NCBI GenBank assembly: GCA_965260935.1
Contig: OZ253374.1
Coordinates: 1-64,000 of the forward strand
Length of the DNA: 64,000 bases
Source of the DNA: JBBROS01 sp965260935
Lineage (GTDB): Bacteria; Pseudomonadota; Alphaproteobacteria; Acetobacterales; Acetobacteraceae
Direction of reading: 5' to 3'
The translations under genes and the position numbers were made by a program. Below are positions 1 through 7,733 of the stretch, in pieces. The notes under the pieces are model-generated. The model made no database searches, was not told where the DNA came from, and worked only from the letters and a program-made list of their open reading frames with translations. Numbering within the stretch: the first letter of the stretch is position 1; every line of letters starts with the position of its first letter.

Positions 1-261
1 GTGGCCATGGTCTGCGTCAGCTACCTGGAGATCAGCGGCAGTCCCTCGCACCTACGCTACCTAATGCAGCGGCTGAAAGGGCGGCTGCCGGGGCGGCCGA
101 TCCTGGTTGGGCTTTGGCCGGCGGAGGATGCGGTGCTGAAGGAGGACCGGCTGCGGGCCGTGATCGGCGCGGACCACTACACAAGTTCGTTGAAGGCGGC
201 GGTGGACGCGTGCCTGGCGGAGGCGCGCTCGCGTGCCGAGGCGCTTCAGGCGGCGGATTAG
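1..261 (+). CDS. C-terminal end of an AI-2E family transporter-like protein (partial)
   Basis: The reading frame is open from the first base of the window and ends at TAG 259-261, so only the last 86 codons of a longer gene are present. The visible part has a short strand-helix pattern with the phrase RPILVGLWP followed by an alternating acidic/basic helix. It resembles the cytosolic C-terminal extension found on AI-2E/PerM-type membrane proteins of Alphaproteobacteria. No membrane segment lies in the visible part, so the family call rests on the tail alone and is tentative. The next gene is convergent and ends 20 bases away. Confidence 0.5.
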   Translation: MAMVCVSYLEISGSPSHLRYLMQRLKGRLPGRPILVGLWPAEDAVLKEDRLRAVIGADHYTSSLKAAVDACLAEARSRAEALQAAD

Positions 262-280
262 GCTGGATCATGGACTTAGC

Positions 281-1258
281 TTAGCCGCCCGCCAACGCGC
301 GCGCGCCCACGGCCGCGTCGATATTCCCGCCGCTCAGGACGACGCCCACCGTCCGCCGCTGCGCATCGAACTTGCCTGCGAGCAGCGCGGCCAAGGCGAC
401 AGCGCCGCCGGGTTCGACGACGAGCTTGAGGTGGGTGAAGGCGAAGCGGATAGCGGCCAAGACCTCGGCGTCGGTGACTGCCATACCGCCGGAAAGGCGC
501 TCGCGGTTGATCGCGAAGGTGAGTTCGCCGGGGGTGGGGGAAAGGAGGGCGTCGCAGAGTTGGGAGCCGCCGGGGGGATTGGCCTCGCGGCGGCCGGTGG
601 CGAGGGAGCGGATGGTGTCGTCGGCGCCTTCGGGTTCGGCGGCGTAGATTTCCGTGGCCGGCGAGGCTTGGGCGAGGGCCAGGGCGCAGCCGGCGATAAG
701 GCCGCCGCCGCCGGTGCAGACGAGCGCCGCATCCATTTGCAGGCCGGCGTTGCCGGCGTCCTCGGCCAGTTCGAGCGCCAGGGTTCCTTGGCCGGCTATG
801 ACGTGCGGGTGGTCGAAAGGGGGGATCAGGGCTGCGCCGGTCCGCTCGGCGTGGGCAGAGGCGAGGCCGGCCCGGTCGGCGGTCATGCGGTCGAACGGGA
901 TGATGGCCGCGCCCCAGCGGCTGGTGGCTTCGACTTTCACGCGGGGCGCGTCGGCGGGCATGTAGATTGTGGCGGGGACGCCGATGCTGGCGGCGGCGCA
1001 GGCGAGGGCTTGGCCGTGATTGCCGGAGGAATGGGTGACGACGCCGGCCTGGCGCTGCCCGGCGGCAAGCTGGAGAGCGGCGTTGAAGGCGCCCCGGAGC
1101 TTGAAGCTGCCGGTCTTCTGGAGGCATTCGGGCTTCAGGAGGATCGTGCCGCCGGTCAGGCGGTCAAGGTGGGGGTTGCGCAGCATGGGGGTGCGGACGA
1201 CGTGGCCGGCGATGCGCCGGGCGGCGGCGGGGATGTCATCGGGGGTCGGGAGACGCAT
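281..1258 (-). CDS. threonine/serine dehydratase-like PLP enzyme
   Basis: A 325-residue fold-type II PLP enzyme of the threonine dehydratase / serine racemase family, expected to deaminate L-threonine or L-serine to a 2-keto acid and ammonia. The PLP lysine lies in GSFKLRGA (Lys53), the phosphate-binding glycine loop is GGGGLIAG near residue 180, and SSGNHGQ precedes the ring contact. The length fits the short catabolic form without the C-terminal ACT regulatory domain of IlvA, so feedback control by isoleucine is not expected. The start ATG (1256-1258) lies inside the 3' end of the upstream glycosyltransferase gene, a 23-base overlap that suggests co-transcription. Threonine versus serine or hydroxyaspartate specificity cannot be read from sequence. 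Confidence 0.85.
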   Translation of the reverse strand: MRLPTPDDIPAAARRIAGHVVRTPMLRNPHLDRLTGGTILLKPECLQKTGSFKLRGAFNAALQLAAGQRQAGVVTHSSGNHGQALACAAASIGVPATIYMPADAPRVKVEATSRWGAAIIPFDRMTADRAGLASAHAERTGAALIPPFDHPHVIAGQGTLALELAEDAGNAGLQMDAALVCTGGGGLIAGCALALAQASPATEIYAAEPEGADDTIRSLATGRREANPPGGSQLCDALLSPTPGELTFAINRERLSGGMAVTDAEVLAAIRFAFTHLKLVVEPGGAVALAALLAGKFDAQRRTVGVVLSGGNIDAAVGARALAGG

Positions 1259-2741
1259 TGCCGGTTCTTTCGGGTTGTGGGAGGCGGACGATCAGGGCGC
1301 CCGGGCGGGGGGTGACTTGGTAAAGGCGATAGGTTTCGGCCTCGATGCCGTCCCGGCCACGGATCAGGGCGCCCAGGAGTTCGGGCGATTGCCAATAGGC
1401 CGGGTCCGGGCCTTCGCGGCGGCGGGCGGTGATGAGGAGGAGGCCCGGGCGGGTTTGTTGGCTGGCGGGCAGATTGAAAAGGCGCCAGCGGGGAGCGGCG
1501 GCGAGAACGGGCAGGCCCGGAGCGGACCAGGCGAGCGAGGAGGCTGCGCCGTATTCCTCGCTGGCGAGGAACGCTGCGCCGTGCTGCCGGGCGTGGGCCG
1601 CGGCGGCGCGCGCCAGGGCGGGGAAGCCGGCGAGGCGCAAGGTCGGGTCAAGCGTGCGGGGGAGCGGGAGGGGATCGAGGGCGGCTTGGAGGTAGACGAG
1701 CACGGTGATGGCGAGGCCGAGAGCTGCGGCGGGCCTCCACCAGCGTCCGGCCAGCCCGGCGGCGGCGAGGGCGCAGCCGGGATAAAGCACCGCGACCCAG
1801 TTGGCTTGGACGCGGTCGCCTAAGGCGTGCTGGACGAAAACGGCGGCGCCGGGAAGGATCAGGACGGCGCACAAGGCCCAAGGTGGCTGACGCCAGCGCC
1901 GGGCAGCGGCGGCGGCACCGGCTGCGAAGAGAACGAAGACGAGGGGGGTGGCGAGGCCGATCTGGCCGCCCGCGAGTTCCGAAAGGTAGCGCAGAGCGCG
2001 GGCGGGCGCCCAGTCGCCGGTGCGGCCGCCTTGCTTGATGAAGCTGGCCCAGCCGTGATCGGCGTTCCAGAGCACGACGGGGAGGAACAGCGCGGCGGCG
2101 AGCAGGCCGCTGGCCCAGGGCCAGGGAGTGAGCAGCCAAGGGCGGCGGGCGGGCGTGAGCAGCCAGAGGGCGATGCCGAGGCCGAGCAGGGCGGCGGTGT
2201 ACTTGCTGTCCAGCCCGAGCCCGGCCGCCGCGCCCACGAGGAGCCACCAGCCCCTTGCCCTGCCGCTTGGGGCGCTGGCCGCGATGCGGGCAAGCGCCCA
2301 GATCGCGCCGGTCCAGAAGAACAGGAGCGGCGTGTCGGGCGTCATGGTGACGGCGCCGGCGCCGAGCATGAGGGTCGCGTTCAGCAGCACGGCCGCGCGC
2401 AGGCCGGCGGCTTGGGAGTGGAACAGGCGGCGTGCCGCGTCGGCCAGGAGGACGGAGCCGAGGGCGGCCGAGAGGGGGGCCAGCAGGCGGACGCCGAGGG
2501 CCGTGTCGCCGGCCAGCGCGACGCCGAGGCGGATCCACAGCGCCACCATGGGCGGGTGGTCGAGGTAGCCCGGGGCGAGCGCCCGGGACCAGACCCAGTA
2601 ATAGGCCTCGTCCGGAGAAAGGGGGATGGCGGCGGCTGCGGCGAGGCGCACGGCCGTGATGATCGCCAAGGCGGCCCAAGCCAGGGAACATTGGCGGCGG
2701 TCGCGTGTTGCTGCTTCGGCAACGTTCGAGGGGGAACCCAT
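1236..2741 (-). CDS. family 39 glycosyltransferase (ArnT/PMT-like membrane protein)
   Basis: An integral membrane glycosyltransferase of about 500 residues. The N-terminal signature is PLSPDEAYYW followed by YLDHPPMVALW, the acidic loop and HPP motif of GT39 enzymes that use polyprenyl-phosphate sugars. Many hydrophobic segments follow up to about residue 390, then a soluble C-terminal part that may bind the acceptor. It probably modifies a lipid or cell-wall glycan at the periplasmic face. The ATG at 2741 is the most upstream start that does not run far into the divergent gene; it overlaps the start codon of that gene by two bases. The open frame continues upstream without support. A start nearer the first membrane segment is possible. 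Confidence 0.78.
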   Translation of the reverse strand: MGSPSNVAEAATRDRRQCSLAWAALAIITAVRLAAAAAIPLSPDEAYYWVWSRALAPGYLDHPPMVALWIRLGVALAGDTALGVRLLAPLSAALGSVLLADAARRLFHSQAAGLRAAVLLNATLMLGAGAVTMTPDTPLLFFWTGAIWALARIAASAPSGRARGWWLLVGAAAGLGLDSKYTAALLGLGIALWLLTPARRPWLLTPWPWASGLLAAALFLPVVLWNADHGWASFIKQGGRTGDWAPARALRYLSELAGGQIGLATPLVFVLFAAGAAAAARRWRQPPWALCAVLILPGAAVFVQHALGDRVQANWVAVLYPGCALAAAGLAGRWWRPAAALGLAITVLVYLQAALDPLPLPRTLDPTLRLAGFPALARAAAAHARQHGAAFLASEEYGAASSLAWSAPGLPVLAAAPRWRLFNLPASQQTRPGLLLITARRREGPDPAYWQSPELLGALIRGRDGIEAETYRLYQVTPRPGALIVRLPQPERTGNASPDPR

Positions 2742-2994
2742 GTTTTCGTTTATTGGCGCAATCATCATCGGCGGCATAGCAGGCGCCATCGCGAAACTGA
2801 TCATGCCGGGGCGCGACCCGGGCGGGTTCATCATCACCATCCTGCTCGGCATCGGCGGCGCGATGCTGGCGACCTGGCTGGGGCATCAGATCGGATGGTA
2901 CCGGTATAACCAAAGCGCCGGGCTGATCGGCGGCGTCGTGGGCGCGATCATCATCCTGTTCGCTTACCGGCTCCTGGTGCGGCGGCAGGCGTGA
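2740..2994 (+). CDS. GlsB/YeaQ/YmgE family small membrane protein
   Basis: An 84-residue protein with three hydrophobic segments (about residues 1-20, 27-47 and 58-78), typical of the transglycosylase-associated GlsB/YeaQ/YmgE family. It has the family glycine pattern GAIIIGGIAGAIAKLIMPG and a central GGFIITILLGIGGA. Members are stress-linked inner membrane proteins of unknown biochemical activity. The start ATG at 2740 follows a GAGGGGG ribosome site with five bases between. It is divergent from the GT39 gene, and the two start codons overlap, so the two genes must share a promoter region that lies inside the opposite coding sequence. Confidence 0.85.
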   Translation: MFSFIGAIIIGGIAGAIAKLIMPGRDPGGFIITILLGIGGAMLATWLGHQIGWYRYNQSAGLIGGVVGAIIILFAYRLLVRRQA

Positions 2995-2998
2995 CGCG

Positions 2999-3217
2999 AT
3001 GAGGCGGGTTGTCCTGGTCTGCCTCGCGCTGGCCGGTTGCGGCGAGCCAGGGGGTGCGCCGCTTGTTTCGGCGCAATTCCCGCCGGGCACCGGGGTGGTG
3101 AACGACGCGAGCGAGCCGCAGCCGATCAATAGCCTGCCTTATGGCGCGGGCAACTACAGCCCGGCGCCGGGCGGGCTGCAACCGAATTATGGCAGCATAA
3201 CCTTTCGCACGCCTTAA
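2999..3217 (+). CDS. small predicted lipoprotein
   Basis: A 72-residue product beginning with a short basic-hydrophobic leader and the lipobox LALAGC, so Cys14 would be lipidated after signal peptidase II cleavage. The mature part of about 59 residues is rich in Pro, Gly and Asn and has no recognisable fold. It starts four bases after the GlsB-like gene stop and is probably co-transcribed with it. No function is known. The lipobox and the tight spacing are the main support. Confidence 0.6.
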   Translation: MRRVVLVCLALAGCGEPGGAPLVSAQFPPGTGVVNDASEPQPINSLPYGAGNYSPAPGGLQPNYGSITFRTP

Positions 3218-3295
3218 GGCTCGTTCGACAACAGCCGCTTCGAGTCGATTGGGAGAACGAGCGCCAAGCCGTGTTTTGCCGGCGGCGCCGTCCGG

Positions 3296-3775
3296 TCAGA
3301 GCGGCACGCCGGCGAGGTTGCGGCTGGTGCGGATGGTTTGCAGGGTCTGCACCCGCGCGACATTGGGCGCGCCGGTCAGTTGCTGGGTCAATGAATTCTC
3401 ATGCGCGGTGTCGCGGGCCACGAGCCGAAGCAGGAAGTCGCCGCCGCCGCGGATCATGTGGCACTCGCGGACTTCCGGCCAGTCGCCGACGTGGCGCTCG
3501 AAGGCGGTGAGGACGCTTTCCTTCTGGCTTTCCAGGCCGACGATGGCGAAGAAGGTGATTTCCCAGCCGAGCTGGGCCGGGTCGGTATCGGCGTGGTAGC
3601 CGCGGATGATGCCGGCCTCTTCCAGCCGTCTCATGCGGCGCAGGCACGGAGGGGCGGTGATGTCGGCACGGCGGGCGAGCTCGACGTTGGTCATGCGGCC
3701 GTCGACCTGCAATTCGGCGAGGATGCGGCGGTCGATCGAGTCGAGCCCGGGCAGGTCGCTGTTGGCCAGCTTCAC
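3296..3775 (-). CDS. Lrp/AsnC family transcriptional regulator
   Basis: A 159-residue regulator with an N-terminal helix-turn-helix (LDSIDRRILAELQ through ITAPPCLRRMRRLEEAGII) and a C-terminal RAM/ligand-binding domain ending in the beta strand VQTLQTIRTSR. Members bind amino acids as octamers or dimers and usually autoregulate. The GTG at 3775 is chosen because GGGG stands five bases upstream and gives the usual family length; the frame is open for 18 more codons without a ribosome site. It is divergent from trxB across about 130 bases, so the regulator may act on that region, but no operator was recognised. Confidence 0.85.
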   Translation of the reverse strand: MKLANSDLPGLDSIDRRILAELQVDGRMTNVELARRADITAPPCLRRMRRLEEAGIIRGYHADTDPAQLGWEITFFAIVGLESQKESVLTAFERHVGDWPEVRECHMIRGGGDFLLRLVARDTAHENSLTQQLTGAPNVARVQTLQTIRTSRNLAGVPL

Positions 3776-3904
3776 GTTATCCCCATGGGGCGCAATAATA
3801 TTACGGCGCGAGGTTCGGTCAAGACACACGCGTTGCCGGCCCGCTCGATTGTTGCGTGCCGGGCGGGGGCGTCCCTATGTTCCGGCGGGAATGGAGCGAG
3901 ATTG

Positions 3905-4873
3905 ATGCCGCAGACGATAAGCACCCGTATGCTGATTATCGGCGCGGGTCCCGCCGGGTATACGGCGGCGATCTACGCCGCGCGGGCGAGCCTGGAGCCG
4001 GTGCTGGTGGCGGGGCTGCAACCGGGCGGACAGTTGACGATCACGACCGACGTGGAGAACTACCCGGGGTTCGAGCAGTCAATCCAGGGGCCTTGGCTGA
4101 TGGAGCAGATGCAGAAGCAGGCCGAGCATGTCGGCACGCGGATCATCGGCGACATCGTGACGGAGGTTGATTTCCGGCGGCGTCCGTTCCGGTGCGTGGG
4201 CGACGGGGGGGATGTCTACCTGGCCGACACGGTGGTGATCGCGACGGGGGCGCAGGCGCGTTGGCTCGGCTTGCCGTCGGAGGCGAAGCTGCAGGGGGCG
4301 GGCGTGTCCGCCTGCGCGACGTGCGACGGGTTCTTCTACCGCGGCAAGCGGGTCGCGGTGGTGGGCGGCGGGAACACCGCGGTCGAGGAGGCGCTGTACC
4401 TGACGCACCATGCCGAGCGGGTGACGCTGGTGCACCGGCGGGACAGCCTGCGGGCCGAGAAGATCCTGCAGCGGCGGCTGTTCGCGCATCCGAAGATCAA
4501 TGTCGTGTGGGACAGCGCCGTCGAGGAGGTCGTGGGGGGCGGAACGCCGGAAGTCGTGACCGGGCTGCGGGTGCGGCACGTGCGGACGGGCGAGAGCAGG
4601 ACGCTGCCGGTTGACGGGGTGTTCATCGCGATCGGCCATACGCCGAACACGAGCGTGTTCCGCGGGCAGGTGGAGCTTGACGGCGAGGGCTACGTGCTGA
4701 CGCAGGCGGGGACGACGCGGACGTCCGTGCCCGGCGTGTTCGCGGCAGGCGACGTGCAGGACAAGCAGTGGCGGCAGGCGGTGACGGCGGCGGGAACGGG
4801 CTGCATGGCGGCGCTCGAGGCCGAGCGGTTCCTGACAATGCAGGAGCAGCCGGCGGCCCAGGCAGCCGAGTAG
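3905..4873 (+). CDS. trxB: thioredoxin-disulfide reductase
   Basis: A 322-residue cytoplasmic flavoprotein that transfers electrons from NADPH through FAD to thioredoxin. The FAD Rossmann motif is GAGPAG at residues 13-18, the redox pair is CATC (Cys137 and Cys140), and the NADPH fold begins with GGGNTA at about 154. The C-terminal FAD contact is the GVFAAGD motif. All functional residues are present and the length is normal. The ATG at 3905 is chosen because it gives the standard N-terminus; the frame stays open far upstream, but that region is covered by the divergent Lrp gene. Confidence 0.95.
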   Translation: MPQTISTRMLIIGAGPAGYTAAIYAARASLEPVLVAGLQPGGQLTITTDVENYPGFEQSIQGPWLMEQMQKQAEHVGTRIIGDIVTEVDFRRRPFRCVGDGGDVYLADTVVIATGAQARWLGLPSEAKLQGAGVSACATCDGFFYRGKRVAVVGGGNTAVEEALYLTHHAERVTLVHRRDSLRAEKILQRRLFAHPKINVVWDSAVEEVVGGGTPEVVTGLRVRHVRTGESRTLPVDGVFIAIGHTPNTSVFRGQVELDGEGYVLTQAGTTRTSVPGVFAAGDVQDKQWRQAVTAAGTGCMAALEAERFLTMQEQPAAQAAE

Positions 4874-4939
4874 GGCGGGCGTTCGGAGAAAATTAAGGAG
4901 TTTGCGCCACTGTGCCTTCGACAGAAGGTGGAGTGGGGC

Positions 4940-5986
4940 ATGGCCGGCAAGGCTGGAAAGGCAACAATTGTCATAAGGCGGGAAGAGGTGGTCGAAGGCG
5001 GCCACCATGGCGGCGCTTGGAAAGTGGCTTACGCCGATTTCGTGACGGCGATGATGGCCTTCTTCCTGCTGATGTGGCTGCTGAACGCCACGACCGAGAA
5101 GCAGAAGAAGGGCGTGGCCGATTACTTCAGCGCAACGGCGACGCTCGTTCACCATGATTCGGGGTACGGCAAGCCGTTCGGCGGCAAGACGATGAACGCC
5201 GACGGGTCGCTGGCTTCGGATATGGGCCAGGTGCAGGTGACGCCGACCGACACGCCGATCGTCGAGTTGCAGGACGACATCGAGGACGCCGTGCCGCCGA
5301 AGACGCTGCAGAGGCAGGTTGCGCGAGGGATGGGCGGGACCGACATCGACCAGCCTTCCGCGTCGCAGGCGATGGCCAAAACTGCCCCCAAGACGCCGGG
5401 GCAGTCGGCGCAGGCCGGGGACCAGGCGTTCGAGCCTACGGCGGCGGAGCGTGCCGCGCCGACCGACGCCGACGTGCAAGCCGAGCTGGACAAGCGGGAG
5501 CGAGCGACGTTCGAGCGGGCGGCGCAGCAGATCCGCGACGCGGTCCGGGCCGACCCGGCGCTCGCCGACCTGATGCAGCAATTGAAGATCGACATCGTGC
5601 CCGAGGGATTGCGGGTGCAGCTCGTCGACGAGGACAAGCAGCCGATGTTCCCGACCGGATCGGCCGTGCCGGACGAGAAGGCGCGCGAGATGCTGCTGAA
5701 AGTCGCGCCGGTGCTGATGCGCCTGCCGCAAGCGGTCAGCATCGCCGGTCATACCGACTCCGCGCCGTTCCATGGCGGAGGGCGCTCAAACTGGGACCTT
5801 TCGGCGGACCGGGCGAACGCGACGCGGCGCTTGCTGGTGGACGCCGGGCTGCCGGAAAGCCGGGTGCGCAGCGTGTCCGGCATGGCCGACCGGGACCCGC
5901 TGACGCCGGATGACAAGATGGCGGCGGCGAACCGGCGGATCGCGATCACCGTGTTGCGGGACAGCCGCGTTGCAGGAGGGCGCTGA
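4940..5986 (+). CDS. motB: flagellar motor stator protein MotB
   Basis: A 348-residue inner membrane protein that anchors the stator to peptidoglycan and carries the proton path. One N-terminal membrane segment (about 28-49) contains VAYADFVTAMMAF with Asp33, the equivalent of the essential proton-binding Asp32 of E. coli MotB. A Gln/Ala/Pro-rich linker with predicted helix follows, then an OmpA-like peptidoglycan domain with SIAGHTDSAPF and LSADRANATRRLL near 265-300. The ATG at 4940 has a purine-rich ribosome site (AAGGTGGAG) upstream. motA follows after three bases; the order motB-motA is the reverse of the enteric one. No other flagellar gene is in the window. Confidence 0.92.
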   Translation: MAGKAGKATIVIRREEVVEGGHHGGAWKVAYADFVTAMMAFFLLMWLLNATTEKQKKGVADYFSATATLVHHDSGYGKPFGGKTMNADGSLASDMGQVQVTPTDTPIVELQDDIEDAVPPKTLQRQVARGMGGTDIDQPSASQAMAKTAPKTPGQSAQAGDQAFEPTAAERAAPTDADVQAELDKRERATFERAAQQIRDAVRADPALADLMQQLKIDIVPEGLRVQLVDEDKQPMFPTGSAVPDEKAREMLLKVAPVLMRLPQAVSIAGHTDSAPFHGGGRSNWDLSADRANATRRLLVDAGLPESRVRSVSGMADRDPLTPDDKMAAANRRIAITVLRDSRVAGGR

Positions 5987-5989
5987 GCC

Positions 5990-6856
5990 ATGCTGACGAT
6001 CGGTGGACTTGGCTTCCTGCTGGCCTGCGTGTTCGGCAGCTACATCCTGGCCGGCGGCAGCATGGAGCCGTTGATCGAGGCGATGCCGTTCGAGTTGCTC
6101 ACCATCGGGGGAGCGGCGCTGGGCACGTTCGTCATGTCGAACTCAATGCACGACGTGAAGCATACGCTCGGGGGCTTCAAGAAAATCCTGAAGGGCAGTT
6201 CGATCGGCAAGAGCCACTACGTGGAGCTGCTCAGCTTGCTGTTCCTGTTCACGCGGCTGGCCTCGAGCAAGGGTCCGATGGCGCTGGAGCCGCATATCGA
6301 GAAACCGCAGGAGAGCTCCGCCTTCCAGCAGTTCCCGCGCATCCTGGCGAACCATCATGCGACAAACATCATCTGCGACTACTTGCGGATGGTCGGCATG
6401 AACGCGGACGACCCGCATCAGATCGAGGACGTGCTTGGGCGCGAGCTGAAGAAGACGCTGCACGAGGAGCTGCATGGGGCGCACGCGATGCAGACGATCG
6501 CGGACGCGTTGCCGGCGCTCGGGATCGTGGCGGCGGTGCTGGGCGTGATCAAGACGATGGCGCACATCAACGACCCGCCGGCGGTGCTGGGGGCGATGAT
6601 CGGCGGCGCGCTGGTGGGCACGTTCCTCGGCGTGCTGCTGGCTTACGGCATGGTCGGCCCGTTCGCGACGCGGCTGAAGGGCGTGGTCGAGGAGGAGAGC
6701 AAGTTCCTCGAGGTGATCCGCGCCGTGCTGGTGAGCCACCTGCATGGCAACGCGCCGCAGATCAGCGTGGAGACGGGCCGCAAGATGGCGCCGAACCAGC
6801 ATATGCCGAGCTTCCAGGAGCTGGAGGAGGCGGTGCAGGCGGTGAAGATCAACTGA
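5990..6856 (+). CDS. motA: flagellar motor stator protein MotA
   Basis: A 288-residue membrane protein of the MotA/TolQ/ExbB superfamily. It has two N-terminal membrane segments (about 1-20 and 32-50), a large cytoplasmic loop, then two more segments around residues 165-225 that hold the family Pro/Gly motifs (ALGIVAAVLGVIKTM and GALVGTFLGVLLAYGMVGP). Together with MotB it forms the proton-driven stator unit. The length matches the longer alphaproteobacterial MotA. It lies three bases behind motB and is translated as its operon partner. The next gene is convergent and ends 13 bases downstream. Confidence 0.93.
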   Translation: MLTIGGLGFLLACVFGSYILAGGSMEPLIEAMPFELLTIGGAALGTFVMSNSMHDVKHTLGGFKKILKGSSIGKSHYVELLSLLFLFTRLASSKGPMALEPHIEKPQESSAFQQFPRILANHHATNIICDYLRMVGMNADDPHQIEDVLGRELKKTLHEELHGAHAMQTIADALPALGIVAAVLGVIKTMAHINDPPAVLGAMIGGALVGTFLGVLLAYGMVGPFATRLKGVVEEESKFLEVIRAVLVSHLHGNAPQISVETGRKMAPNQHMPSFQELEEAVQAVKIN

Positions 6857-6869
6857 CGACGGGTGCGGT

Positions 6870-7733
6870 TCAGGCGCCGGTTTGCCTGGCTAGGTAACCG
6901 GCGACGGTGAGGCCGGGCTCGTTGACGCCGAGCAGGGATTGGACGGGCGGGCTTAGGGCAAGGCGGGTCTTGCGGTCATCGAGAGTGGCAATGGCTGCTT
7001 GCCATTGGGCGGAGGGGCCGGAAGGGCTGGCGAGAGGGTTGAGGTTGCTGCCGTCGTTCTTGAGCAGGTATTCGCCGACGACCTTGTCTTTCAAGCGGAA
7101 GCTGGACGGATAGCGGGCGCAAAGGCGAAGCAGGAACTCGTAATCTTCGAGGGCCGCGAGCGTTTCATCGATGCGGAGGTCCTGCGGCGCGATGCGTGAG
7201 CGGTCGAGCATGAAGCTGTGCAGCGGGCAGAAGTTGTTGTGCAGGAGTTGGGCGAGGCCGGTGCCCGTGAAAACGCGTTGCTTGGCGGCCGTGAACGGCA
7301 CGACGCCGTCGCGGTCGATGGATGCGTTGAGGATGCCGGCGAAGGCGACCGCGGCCCCGCTTGCTTCGAGTTCGGCAATCAGGAGGCGGTGGCCTTCGGG
7401 ATAGATGAAGTCGTCGTAGTCGAGGAAGGCGGCGTAGCGCCCCTGCCCTGCCCCGAGGCCGAGGTTGAGCAGCGCCGCCCGGGCGTCGCGAGGGTCCGGT
7501 TGCGAGTGGTTCAGCAGCGCCAGGCCGACCTCCGGGACGATGGCGAGGATGGACGCCAGGGCGGCGCGGATGCTCGCTTGGGCGGTGTCGTCCATGCGCT
7601 GGCAGGCGAGCTGGATGCTGAGCGGGCGGTGGTCCGACAGCGCGAGGGAGAAGACGGCGCGGCCAAGCTCGTCGAGACGGGCGCGGTCGTGGAAGCGGAC
7701 GACGACGTCGAGGGCCGTCGTTGGGGCTACCAT
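6870..7733 (-). CDS. GT-A fold glycosyltransferase (family 2-like)
   Basis: A 287-residue soluble protein that begins directly with a nucleotide-sugar binding strand (LDVVVRFHDRARLDEL). It has the metal/nucleotide motif FLDYDDF near residue 110, a variant of the GT2 DxD loop, and a later acidic helix LAALEDYEFLLRL resembling the catalytic ED segment. It probably adds a sugar to a surface glycan. The ATG at 7733 overlaps the end of the upstream glycosyltransferase gene by seven bases, so both belong to one operon. Donor and acceptor are not predictable. Confidence 0.75.
   Translation of the reverse strand: MVAPTTALDVVVRFHDRARLDELGRAVFSLALSDHRPLSIQLACQRMDDTAQASIRAALASILAIVPEVGLALLNHSQPDPRDARAALLNLGLGAGQGRYAAFLDYDDFIYPEGHRLLIAELEASGAAVAFAGILNASIDRDGVVPFTAAKQRVFTGTGLAQLLHNNFCPLHSFMLDRSRIAPQDLRIDETLAALEDYEFLLRLCARYPSSFRLKDKVVGEYLLKNDGSNLNPLASPSGPSAQWQAAIATLDDRKTRLALSPPVQSLLGVNEPGLTVAGYLARQTGA

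Noticed and set aside
3401..3904. Long in-frame extension upstream of the thioredoxin reductase start
   Set aside because: It is fully covered by the divergent Lrp/AsnC gene, gives no domain, and the ATG at 3905 yields the standard N-terminus.
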